Of a stretch of DNA of 64,000 bases, positions 20,999 through 31,752 are shown in pieces. The stretch covers positions 97,970,766-98,034,765 of the forward strand of contig CM042138.1 of NCBI GenBank assembly GCA_023376005.1. The letters are read 5' to 3'. Within the stretch, counting starts at the first letter, position 1. Every line of letters begins with the position of its first letter. This DNA comes from Doryteuthis pealeii (Eukaryota > Mollusca > Cephalopoda > Myopsida > Loliginidae). Below the pieces are notes generated by a model. That model had not been told where the DNA came from, made no database searches, and saw nothing but the letters and a program-made list of their open reading frames with translations. Made by a program: the position numbers and the translations under genes.

Positions 20999-21453
20999 CT
21001 AAGACGTGCTATAGTTAATATAAAATATGATCTTTTAATCAATTTCTTGTTCTTAGGGAGCGGATGCACTTTGTAGCTACGCAACTTGACCATATTTAGA
21101 AAAAAAAAACAAAAAAACTTCTGTACAAAGCTCAAAATTCTTTTAAAGCTTAGATTTTGATTTTTAGGGGAAAAAAAACAAAACCTTTTCATCTTACCCA
21201 TAAGATGAAAAGGTTTTTTTTTGGGGGGGGCAAAGGCTCAGAATTTAAAAAAAAAAAAAAAAAAAAAAAGTTTAAAAGATTTTTTATTTCTTTTATTTTC
21301 TAAAATTTTGGTTTTTTTAAAAAAAAAAAAATGCTTCCCCTCCCCCAGTTGTATTGGGTAGATACATACCATCTTCCACATATATTGTTTAGCTTCTGTT
21401 GTCATCTGAAAGGATTTTAAGCAATTATGGATAAGTGGAATTGTGTTTAAACC

Positions 21454-21878
21454 AGGGGGGCAAAAAAATGACAGCCCAAGGGCCACAAAGCTTAACTCAA
21501 AAGGGCCATGATCTTAAAATAAATTATAAAAAATTTTTTTAAAAACAGCTAAAAAAGGTAATCATAATTTATTAATGAAACACCAATGTTATTACAAACA
21601 CAAAATTTAGTTGAATTCTATGAAGACAATCAAAGTTTCAAGACTAATAAAGCCCAATGGTTTTCCCCCTTCACTAAACAAAGACATACCAGTCAGTCCA
21701 CGCCTCATTGAAAATGCGGTTCTTTGCCTCTATTTTTCTCTTCTTATTCTCAAAAGACCTGGTTCTGCAAAAAAAAATTTTCTGTCAATATAATAACAAA
21801 CTCAAAACCTGATAGGGGCCGACATTGGGTGAAGGGCAGCACAGATGGGCCTCAAGAGCCACGGGTTGTGGAACCTCA
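21454..21878 (+). mobile_element. hAT-like MITE with 8-bp target-site duplication
   Basis: tttaaacc occurs exactly on both sides (21446-21453 and 21879-21886). The left end reads agggggg-caaaaaaatgaca-gcccaagggccac. The right end has gggcctcaagagccacgg-gttgtggaacctc, the usual hAT-MITE pattern of a GGCC-containing subterminal repeat. There is no transposase ORF. Copies are in both other duplicated units (about 25886-26310 and 30328-30770). Confidence 0.7.
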
Positions 21879-21997
21879 TTTAAACCATGTTCAGCCTCTG
21901 TGATGATATAAGTAAAATAGATAAAGTTGTTTTTCCTATCATTGAACGTAGGGAAATTTGAATGGTGTTGGTGTAATTTATTTTGTTATTCTTTCAG

Positions 21998-22108
21998 ACG
22001 CTGTCCTGAATGCAGAATTACTTCAAACTACGTAACTCCGAGCAATGTGTGGGTAGAAGATAAGGAAACCAAAGAAAAAATAATTACAACATACAAAGAA
22101 ACTATGAA
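21998..22108 (+). CDS. MKRN1: Makorin RING-tail exon, copy 1
   Basis: The acceptor is ttctttcag. The donor is atgaa/gtaagt. The 111 bases are phase 2 at both ends. It encodes RCPECRITSNYVTPSN and VWVEDKETKEKIITTYKETM. CPEC provides the seventh and eighth zinc ligands of the RING, so the domain is incomplete without it. The following helical part is typical of makorins (VWVEDKE, YKE-M). It joins in frame to 13070-13278 upstream and to 34133-34412 downstream. A base-identical second copy is at 30877-30987. Inclusion of both copies would keep the frame but repeat 37 residues. Inclusion of either one gives a normal protein. Confidence 0.93.
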
Positions 22109-22584
22109 GTAAGTTGGAAAATTTATCGGCTCAAAGATCTTATTTAGTAAATTAACTTTTACATCCATATTCATGAATATGGAACATCTTATATTGGTAA
22201 ATGTAAAGAGAACGTGTGTGTTTGTCTTTTTCATTGAGTCATCCTCTTTTCAAAATAAATATTAATCAAATGTTGCTACAACATTTTCATTGTAGTCAAT
22301 CCAAAAAGTGCTCAATATATTTCGTAAAATATAGAGCATATATAGTTGTAGAAAAATTTTTCTCTTTCGGTGTTCAAGGTACGCCTTCTTCAAGAGAACT
22401 AAAAAAAATTATAGTATAGATACATTTTATATATACTTGTCAGCATAAGAATTATTCTGGTTTGGAATTATTTATATTACTCTTTCTGTCTTCTAATTAG
22501 TTTGTATAAACTTAATTTCTAAGTCTAACCATTCTTTTCTTTTTAAATGACATGTCTCCTTCATTCAGGCAAGTCATTTGTAAT

Positions 22585-22655
22585 TCTATCTCCAACTACT
22601 TCTTTTTTTCTTTTTTTTTTCTTTTTTTTTCTTTTTTTTTTTTTTTTTTTCTTTA
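22585..22655 (+). repeat. Poly-T with CTTTTTT units
   Basis: A low-complexity tract in the intron. The copy-2 counterpart at 32090-32120 is shorter. Confidence 0.8.
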
Positions 22656-23193
22656 TTCATTTTGTTTATATCTTATTTGTGTATACTACTGGAGTTAGTT
22701 TTCTGGTAAATCTATTTAGCTGTAAATTTTTTACTTTTTATGAAAGGAGTTAATCTTAAGACATTGAGTTATGGATTTTGTGGCACCATTTCCCAAAACA
22801 TTTTTTCTACAACTAGTGTGTGTGTGTGAGCATATCTATATGAGTATGCATGTGTACAGGCATACACATATGTGTATGAAGGGTGAGCATATCTGTATGT
22901 GTGTAAGAGCATCAGTAGAATATATGTATGCACAACCTTCAAATTCATTTGTTTGTTTTTTTTTTCCTTTTCCTTTTCCTTGTGGAGCCAAATTGTGCCA
23001 TATGCAATTTTAACCCAAAACACCTAATTGCTCTAAGAGAATCTAAACAATGTTAGGTTGAGTCATTTTGCTGTAAAAAAACATTTTTTTACAACAGGAA
23101 GGTAAATCAATAGGATCATATTTTCAAATGTAATTTAAATAATTCAAGTTCAATTTTTAAACAATGTTCTTCATTATTTTTATTAGTTGACTA

Positions 23194-23194
<1 letters not shown>

Positions 23195-23232
<38 letters not shown>
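23195..23232 (+). repeat. Poly-T run
   Basis: About 38 T bases. In copy 2 the site reads tttttttttatttatttatt-like sequence instead, a useful marker to tell the two copies apart. Confidence 0.8.
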
Positions 23233-23235
<3 letters not shown>

Positions 23236-23567
23236 TTAATCATATTAACTCTTTACCATCTGTATAGTATAACACAGTACTTCATCCTCAGTACAGTTAT
23301 CTTGTAGATAAAACCAAAGCGTTAAAATATTGATCACATTAAAGTAAATTATTATAATCATATATTTGCCAATAAAAAGTGAGAAACACTACGGGTAAAT
23401 ATTTGAAATTTGTACAAATTCAATAATAAAAATTATTTTAAACATGAAGGGAGAGGGGTAAAATATCTAAATTGATTTGCCAATAATAAAAAATAAAAAC
23501 AGCAATGGTGATCATGGCTAAGCAAAAACAGGAGGCCTGACAATTTTATTGTACAGTGTATCCATAA

Positions 23568-23629
23568 AGTCTATTTGCACTTTAAAGAATTTATAACTTT
23601 AAAGTGCACACCGACTTTATGGACACCTA
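23568..23629. mobile_element. Hairpin MITE, about 62 bp
   Basis: Near-palindrome: gtgtatccataaagtc, gcactttaaag, aatttataa, ctttaaagtgc, gactttatggacac. It resembles a pair of mariner-type ends fused with little between them. Duplicated at about 33018-33087. Confidence 0.7.
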
Positions 23630-23838
23630 TGGTTAATCGATAGATGTAGGCATCATCTATAATGAACCCAAGATACTTCATTAACCCTGCATCATAAAAA
23701 AGTAAGAATAAAACTGGCTTAATGTATCAATATTAGACGTAATAGTAAATTATGAAATTGCCGTGAATAAGTGCTGTCCTGGAAAATTTTTTAAATGTCC
23801 TGGAAAATGATTTCCTAAAACAAGTAGGAACCCTGAAG

Positions 23839-23958
23839 GAGCTGATGATATGTGTGGTGCTCTACCCCAGATGCTAAAATAATCTCCTTGGTCTAGCGCT
23901 AGTGAAAAGGGATAGACTCTCTGACTAATACTGACTTTAGGCTACTCTGACAACTTTG
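23839..23958 (+). mobile_element. SINE family B, 3' half
   Basis: Matches the body of 15534-15752 from tgtggtgctctacccc through ataatctccttggtctagcg to ctgacaactttg. It has no tRNA-like head. Copy-2 counterpart is 33300-33419. Confidence 0.75.
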
Positions 23959-24016
23959 TTTTTGCATCTAAAAGATAAGTTAACTAAGAATGAAGTGCTA
24001 TGTAATGCTGTAGAGG

Positions 24017-24312
24017 AGGAATCACCAAACGTTTTTCATGGTGGGCCAGATAACGAGCGTGGGCCACATCATTATTGTAAACAAGTCCTAACAAGTGAAA
24101 AATTCAGGATCATGTATGTAACAAGTGAAATGCTCACATGCACGAAATTTTGTAACCTACCTACAGTAGTCAAATCCATGAAGATTTAGCAAACTTAACA
24201 CATTTAAATTTAAATAGTATCAGAACGTCCCAAGTTCCGTACGTTTTAACAAATTCAAGTACATCGTCAGGCCTGATAAAATGCCTTCACTGGCCGTAGC
24301 TTGGACCCCTGC
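24017..24312 (+). mobile_element. hAT-like MITE with 8-bp (or longer) target-site duplication
   Basis: tgtagagg flanks both sides (24009-24016 and 24313-24320). The match extends to tgctgtagagg if the terminal bases are counted. The left end aatcaccaaacgtttttcat with ggtgggcca and the right end ggccgtagcttggacccctg are imperfect inverted repeats of the hAT type. The counterpart in copy 2 is about 33485-33780. Confidence 0.72.
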
Positions 24313-24339
24313 TGTAGAGGAAGCAATGAGCTGATACTA

Positions 24340-24364
24340 ATTTTTTTTTTTTTTTTTTTTTTTT
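24340..24364 (+). repeat. Poly-T run plus PLE-like signature at 24365-24460
   Basis: A T run followed by acaacgttttcggccgat, atgccctccagcc and ttcttcaggt. The module fcgg-ccgat ... cttcttcagg resembles the 3' noncoding region of Penelope-like retroelements. That assignment is tentative. Repeated at 33801-33925. Confidence 0.4.
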
Positions 24365-24494
24365 AGTATTATCTGCGTTATTCGGACTATTGTCCCCATC
24401 TTCATTGTTATTTGTACAACGTTTTCGGCCGATATGCCCTCCAGCCTTCTTCAGGTATTTTTGTCGGACTCAGGAACCTTTTCGAACTCAGGAA

Positions 24495-26416
24495 TCTGAT
24501 AGGTAAATCCTTAAGTTTCTTTCGCCAGTCACACAGCATTTCTTCAGTTATGACATACAGTATGAGGGGGCCTATTCCTTGTCTTGGTCCCCAAGAGTAA
24601 GTCCAAAGTACACTTTTATAGGCTTGCTTCACAAACAATTTCATATTGCACCTCTGACAAATATCCCTGAAGTATTCACAAATATAGCAGAAAGCACTTG
24701 GGTGTTTCAAACATTGATGTTTCCTTGTAGCGATGATCAAATTTGACAGAAAAAACAACAAAATAGATATCCTATTGATACCAGAAATGCATAAGTAAAT
24801 ATTTAGCCGCAAAAGGATAAAATGTAATACTTCAAATTTCATTGAAAACTAGAGCATACAGAACGAAATTGTCTCATATTTGAAATCAGCAGATCAAAAA
24901 ATAGTAAGAAAAACTCTTCCAACTGAGACTTTCAAAAAAATTTGTCCCGTGTAATCATTTATTTTGATTATATGCTTTCAAGTAACTAATAATAATAATC
25001 CTTAGACATTATAGCTTTAAATAATTATTTTTAACATAAACAATTTAGTTATATGGTATCAAGTATTCTTTCAAATATGAATATTTCTTAAATAGATCTC
25101 TTTGATCCATAGATGTGACCCTAACAAGTAGTACTACTCTAAGTAAGTGGACCTGGGAGTACTCCACACTCTCCAGAACTGAATAGAAAAATTGATGTAG
25201 GTCCTTACTTTCTTGTATAAACAATTATTTTGAGAAAAAAATTGAAGCTATTTGCATTTCACTTCATGCTGATGCCTTTAGAACAGAATGAATCTCTCTT
25301 CTCCTCCCCCAACTGTTAGGGCAAACTGGTTTCTCTAGCCTTGGTAGGCAACCTGTCTAGGAGAAGGAAAACTTAATTCAAATTAGCTGTAATCTGCTTA
25401 AAAATTAACCTTGTGTTGCATCTTGGGGATGGGTGAACACCTAAGACGTGCTATAGTTAATATAAAATATGATCTTTTAATCAATTTCTTGTTCTTAGGG
25501 AGCGGATGCACTTTGTAGCTACGCAACTTGACCATATTTAGAAAAAAAAAAAAAAAACTTCTGTACAAAGCTCAAAATTCTTTTTAAAGCTTAGATTTTG
25601 ATTTTTAGGGAAAAAAAACAAAACCTTTTCATCTTACCCATAAGATGAAAAGGTTTTTTTTTGGGGGGGGGGCAAAGGCTCAGAATTTAAAAAAAAAAAA
25701 AAAGAGTTTAAAAGATTTTTTATTTCTTTTATTTTCTAAAATTTTGCTTTTTTTAAAAAAAAATGCTTCCCCTCCCCAGTTGTATTTGGGTAGATACATA
25801 CCATCTTCCACATATATTGTTTAGCTTCTGTTGTCATCTGAAAGGATTTTAAGCAATTATGGATAAGTGGAATTGTGTTTAAACCAGGGGGCCAAAAAAT
25901 GACAGCCCAAGGGCCACAAAGCTTACTCAAAAGGGCCATGATCTTAAAATAAATTATAAAAATTTTTTTAAAACAGCTAAAAAAGGTAATCATAATTTAT
26001 TAATGAAACACCAATGTTATTACAAACACAAAATTAGTTGAATTCTATGAAGACAATCAAAGTTTCAAGACTAATAAAGCCCAATGGTTTTCCCCCTTCA
26101 CTAAACAAAGACATACCAGTCAGTCCACGCCTCATTGAAATGCGGTTCTTTGCCTCTATTTTTCTCTTCTTATTCTCAAAAGACCTGGTTCTGCAAAAAA
26201 AAATTTTCTGTCAATATAATAACAAACTCAAAACCTGATAGGCCGACATTGGGTGAAGGGCAGCACAGATGGGCCTCAAGAGCCATCGGTTGTGGAACCT
26301 CATTTAAACCATGTTCAGCCTCTGTGATGATATAAGTAAAATAGATAAAGTTGTTTTTCCTATCATTGAACGTAGGGAAATTTGAATGGTGTTGGTGTAA
26401 TTTATTTGTTATCTTT
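24495..26416 (+). repeat. Segmental duplication, partial middle copy without the exon
   Basis: About 1.92 kb matching 20045-21996. It starts at tctgataggtaaatcc immediately after copy 1 ends at ggaa, and a ggaa is also found at the corresponding source site. It stops inside the polypyrimidine tract of the makorin exon acceptor (gttatcttt), just before the AG and the exon, and passes directly into copy 2. It contains part of the pseudogene (24490-24842), a SINE fragment and the hAT-like MITE. Confidence 0.9.
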
Positions 26417-27325
26417 ATAGGTTAAATAGTTTTAAAAAATGAGTTTTAGAAAAATATTTTAAAAATTTGAATACTCATCAAGAATGAATAATACAAAAAT
26501 GTCTGTAATTCTTAACTTATTCCTCGTAAATTCCCAACCATAAAATAAAACTGAACCCTCATTTTATGTCCGTGTTTTGCAATAAATGTTTTATTTTTCT
26601 TGCACCCGTTATTTTACAATACTAAATATATTTTCTTATTTTAATATTCACTTCAATGTGTATATTCTAAAGTTTTAAATAACGGGCCAAGAAAATAAAA
26701 CATTTATTGCAAAAACACGGACATAAAAGTTTCAGTTTATTTATATGGTAGGAATTTACGAGGAACAAGTTAAGGATTACCAAATGTCTTTTGCATAAAA
26801 TAACCAACATGAGTTGACATGCCGAAAATTTTAACCAACCAAATAACTTGTCACATTGTGGAAAAGTACACTGCTATCTCTTGCTATAAAGTAGATTCTG
26901 GCTTATTATAGAGAATAAAAGACCTGAAACAAGTAGTCATTGTTAGTATTTTTAAAACCAATCTGTTTATGTATTTACCAACCCCTTTGTACAAACAGGA
27001 TGTGACACAGTCAATTTCTTTAGCGGAGTTTAACAGGTTTTATTTCAGTTTTCCTTCTAGATCAGTTGCCATATCAAGGTTAAAAAGCCCAGTTTTCTTC
27101 TTCTTACTCATAGCTGGAAGGAGAATAGTTAGATGCATACCTTTCCCAAGGGTATTAGCTCTGTGAAATACTAATAGCCTTGGCCAGGATTTGAACTTGG
27201 GTCGCCATTTTCATTTCCTATGACAATAACCATTACACAACAAAGTGCCTCTTTGTTATTTGATGTTTTAGCTAAGTTTAATGTTCGGCCAGCATCTAAT
27301 TGTCCTTTTCAATAGAAACACAATA

Positions 27326-27360
<35 letters not shown>

Positions 27361-27833
27361 TTGATTTTAATGGCATATCAGTTCATCTAGGGTTATTTAT
27401 GCCTTGTAGTTAGGGAATTGTGTTCATTGTACATTCATATCTACATTTTTATGTAGGTGTTCAGTTTTTTGCACAGTTATATCAAGTATTCCTATCTAAT
27501 ACAAATAATTTGCACACGATTGTTTTGTTTAAGGTATTCCTATCTAATACTGATAATTATATGGGTGCAAGTAATTATTTCTATTTAATAATTTATTTTG
27601 ATTATATGGTTCAAGTAACTAATAACACTAGTTAACAAAATTTTTGTTACATTGATATCAGCCACTGTTATATATTTTAATGTAATGATTTCAAATATGA
27701 AGTCGTTTCCTGAATGCTCTTATTTTTTGCTATCGAGGTATTTCAAAATATCAATTTATCTTTGTCTCATTGTCCTCGTCTATCAGAAGAACCATATGAT
27801 GGAACTCTTATTAAATTAGCTGGTGAATAAAAA

Positions 27834-29182
27834 AGGAAAATGTTACATAGTCTAACTTTATTTGCAACACAATTTGAAACGTATTCATCAATACAAAGGA
27901 TAGAATTTAAAGGAAACTCATTGTTAATTAAGAAATTGGTTTGCTATGAAGATACAAAGATCACAATCAGTAATGCTCTGACAAACTGTTTCATCAGACC
28001 CAGCTTGATGTGCAGAGGAGGAAATATGATCTTTTCTCGACTGACGATTGGATAATTGACAATATTTGGCATACCAACTTCCAGAGTCTCACGTAAGGGC
28101 CACTGTTTCTGGTTCCAATGCTTGCCTTTTGCTCGGTTGTTCCACATGCAAATAAAGCAGGGATACCCTTGTAAATCCTCTCAGTTGACCAAGGAGAAAG
28201 TTCACCATTTTGGGGTCCACGAAAATTGTCCAGTTGTGCTCGTGGTATTTTAGTAGGTCTATCACAGTTTTAATGTCATTATGCTCCTCTCATAAACACA
28301 CAGCATGACCTACTGGAACAGCTGCATAGACATTGCCATTATTTAGTAGAAAACATTGGGCTGTGCTTAGAACAATCTAGAAATAATCTCCGATCATTTG
28401 GATTATACAATGGAATTCACAATTCCTGGAGAAGACCAGAGATATTATGAAAATAAATAAACTTATTCTCCTCTTTTTAAAAAGTTTCACAAAAAAACTC
28501 TTCTCGATTTCGGAAGTATGAAACTTTTGTGGTTGTTCAGTAGACCTTTTTCTTGCTATCTAGAAGCTGAAATTTCTGCTGCATTTTTGGAAAGACCCAA
28601 ATCACATACACGGTCATTCAGCTTTGGCTGGTTAAACTGCTGAGGAGTTGATGACTTTGTAGCATAAGAAGGATCGTTGGAATCTGTGAGTTACATTGTC
28701 AGTCTCTTGCATTTTGTTGTTACTCTCTTCTTCAGATGGAAACAACTTAGTAAAAACTGAAATTGGTAGTTCATCAGTGCAGAGTAGGTGGAATTGCTGA
28801 TGGGATACTAGAATAAGTGATTTTATATCCATTTTCTTACCAATGCTTTTTGTATTGACCAGACAAAAATAGAAGTCAGTTGTGTGGTCATTCGGTTCCT
28901 ATCAGGTCATGGGAATTCTGATAGGTAAATCCTTAAGTTTCTCTTTCACCCAGTCACACAGCATTTCTTCAGTTATGACATACAGTATGAGGGGGCCTAT
29001 TCCTTGTCTTGGTCCCCAAGAGTAAGTCCAAAGTACACTTTATAGGCTTGCTTCACAAACAATTTCATATTGCACCTCTGACAAATATCCCTGAAGTATT
29101 CACAAATATAGCAGAAAGCACTTGGGTTGTTCAAACATTGATGTTTCCTTGTAGCGATGATCAAATTTGACAGCAAAAACAA
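27834..29182 (-). pseudogene. Pseudogene of the uncharacterised repetitive protein family, copy 2
   Basis: Same content as 18958-20310, with slightly longer intact stretches. For example the RAKGKHWNQKQWPLRET to LGLMKQFVRAL part is open at 27944-28147, and MDIKSLILVSHQQFH at 28632-28832. It has frame breaks at different places from copy 1, some of them single-base indels, so a consensus of both may recover the parental reading frame. No promoter or start was assigned. Confidence 0.75.
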
Positions 29183-30876
29183 GCAAAATTAGATATCCTA
29201 TTGATACCAGAAACGCATAAGTAAATTATTTAGCTGCAAAAGGATAAAATGTAATACTTCAAATTTCATGAAAACTAGAGCATACAGAACAAAATTGTCT
29301 CTATATTTGAAATCAGCAGATCAAAAATAGTAAGAAAAAACAGTAAAAGAAAAACTCTTCCAACTGAGACTTTCAAAAAATTTGTCCCGTGTAATCATTT
29401 ATTTTGATTATATGCTTTCAAGTAACTAATAATAATAATCCTTAGTAGACAATTATAGCTTTAAATAATTATTTTTAACATAAACAATTTAGTTATATGG
29501 TATCAAGTATTCTTATCAAATAATATGAATATTTCTTAAATAGATCTCTTTGATCCATAGATGTGACCCTAACAAGTAGTACTACTCTAAGTAAGTGGAC
29601 CTGGGAGTACTCCACACTCTCCAGAACTGAATAGAAAAATTGATGTAGGTCCTTACTTTCTGTATAAACAATTATTTGAGAAAAAAATTGAAAGCTATTT
29701 GCATTTCACTTCATGCTGATGCCCTTTGGAACAGCATGAATCTCTCTTCTCCCTCCCCCAACTGTTAGGGCAAACTGGGTTCTCTTAGCCTTGGTTAAGG
29801 CAACCTGTCTAGGAGAAGGAAAACTTAATTCAAATTAGCTGTAATCTGCTTAAAAATTAACCTTGTGTTGCATCTTGGGGATGGGTGAACACCTAAGACG
29901 TGCTATAGTTAATATAAAATATGATCTTTTAATCAATTTCTTGTTCTTAGGGAGCGGGTGCACTTTGTAGCTACGCAACTTGACCATATTTAGAAAAATA
30001 AAAAAAAAAAAAAAAACTTCTGTAAAAAGCTCAAAATTCTTTAAAGCTTAGATTTTGATTTTTAGGGGAAAAAACAAAACCTTTTCATCTACCCATAAGA
30101 TGAAAAGTTTTTGGGGGGGGGGCAAAGGCTCAGAATTTTAAAAAAAGTTTATAAGATTTTTTATTTATTTTATTTTCTAAAATTTTGGTTTTTTTAAAAA
30201 AAAAAATGCTTCCCCCTCCCCCAGTTATATTGGGTAGATACATACCATCTTCCACATATATTGTTTAGCTTCTGTTGTCATCTGAAAGGATTTTAAGCAA
30301 TTATGGATAAGTGGAATTGTGTTTAAACCAGAGGGCCCAAAAAATTTCAGCCCAAGGGCCACAAAGCTTAACTCAAAAAGGCCATGATCTTAAAATAAAT
30401 TATAAATTTTTTTTTTTTTTTAAACAGCTAAAAAAGGTAATCATAATTTATTAATGAAACACCAATGTTATTGAAAACACAAAATTTAGTTGAATTCTAT
30501 GAAGACAATCAAAGTTTGAAGACTGATAAAGCCCAATGGTTTTCCCCCTTCACTAAACAAAGACATACCAGTCAGTCCACACCTCATTGAAAATGTGGTT
30601 CTTTGCCTCTATTTTTCTCTTATTCTCAAAAGACCTGGTTCTGCAAAAGAAAATTTTCTGTCAATATAATAAGAACAAACTCAAAACCTGATAGGGTCCA
30701 GCATTGGGTGAAGGGCGGCACAGATGGGCCTCAAGAGCCATGGGTTGTGGAACCTCATTTAAACCATGTTCAGCCTCTGTGATGATATAAGTAAAATAGA
30801 TAAAGTTGTTTTTCCTATCATTGAACGTAGGGAAATTTGAATGGTGTTGGTGTAATTTATTTTGTTATTCTTTCAG

Positions 30877-30987
30877 ACGCTGTCCTGAATGCAGAATTAC
30901 TTCAAACTACGTAACTCCGAGCAATGTGTGGGTAGAAGATAAGGAAACCAAAGAAAAAATAATTACAACATACAAAGAAACTATGAA
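30877..30987 (+). CDS. MKRN1: Makorin RING-tail exon, copy 2
   Basis: All 111 bases equal 21998-22108, with the same acceptor (ttctttcag) and donor (gtaagttgg). The nearest differences are in the flanking intron (for example tatcagctc here against tatcggctc in copy 1). It encodes the last two RING zinc ligands (CPEC) and the VWVEDKE helix. Because the exon is phase 2-2 it could be spliced alone, together with, or instead of copy 1 without frameshift. Lack of any protein difference means alternative use would not diversify the product. Either a very recent duplication or an assembly duplication of two haplotypes would look like this. Confidence 0.9.
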
Positions 30988-31150
30988 GTAAGTTGGAAAA
31001 TTTATCAGCTCAAAGATCTTATTTAGTAAATTAACTTTTACATCCATATTCATGAATATGGAACATCTTATATTGGTAAATTTAAAGAGAACATGTGTGT
31101 TTGTCTTTTTCATTGAGTCATCCTCTTTTCAAAATAAATATTAATCAAAT

Positions 31151-31752
31151 TAGCAAGTATATGCACCCTCTGGGTGCAAGTATTTAAGATTTAATGTTAT
31201 AAAGTATCGTATTAAATTAGAAAGGCTAATGAAACTAAATAATAATACCGATAAAAAGATTTGAAAAATAGAACAATTGAAACTTACTCTTCCATCACTT
31301 TTGTCTTTCATTGTAATTTTTTTTCTAATTCAAGTATTTAGTTAAAATAGGCAGTAAAGAATAAAATTAGTTATTTTTCTTGTTAATGGATTTCTTTTAA
31401 GATTCATTGAAGAGATTTTTGCTTATATTCATTAAGATAAAACCAAACAATTAGAAATCAATAATACTAAGCACATATTTATTAAAATCACATTTTTAAT
31501 ATCAATATGCAAATTAGCCTTCCCGTTCACGCTGTAAACTGCTATTTTGTTGTATATATAAATATAATTGCATGTTGTTAGTATGTTGATATGGTCAACA
31601 GTATTAATAATGTACAACAATTTTATTAATAACTGTGGTTAAAATAAAAATAAAATCATGGAGAATGTGATGTCAATAACTAAGGGAACTGTGACTTGAG
31701 TAGTGATAGTTTCGGTTACAGACAGAAAAACCCACAATCTCCATTATAATAA
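31151..31752 (+). mobile_element. 602-bp insertion present only in copy 2
   Basis: Copy 1 reads straight through attaatcaaatgttgc. Here tagcaagtatatgcaccc to cattataataaa is inserted, with caaat on the left and aaat on the right as a possible short duplication. Its ends match a diverged element at 38697-39146 (tgccctctgggcataag there, tgcaccctctgggtgcaag here, and tctccattataa near the right end of both). No ORF of interest was seen. Confidence 0.8.

Larger units (their letters stand above)
17541..24494 (+). repeat. Segmental duplication, copy 1 (carries a makorin exon)
   Basis: About 6.95 kb matching 26417-33954 almost base for base. It starts at ataggttaaatag and ends at ttcgaactcaggaa. 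It contains makorin exon 21998-22108, a minus-strand pseudogene, MITEs and SINEs. Differences from copy 2 are mainly 1-2 base indels, often in homopolymers, plus a 602-base insertion in copy 2. Between the two copies sits a partial third copy (24495-26416). Confidence 0.93.

Noticed and set aside
22769..23023. Open frames around the tatgtgtgt-rich tract
   Set aside because: TG/TA microsatellite-like composition in intron DNA, repeated in copy 2 with indels that break the frame.
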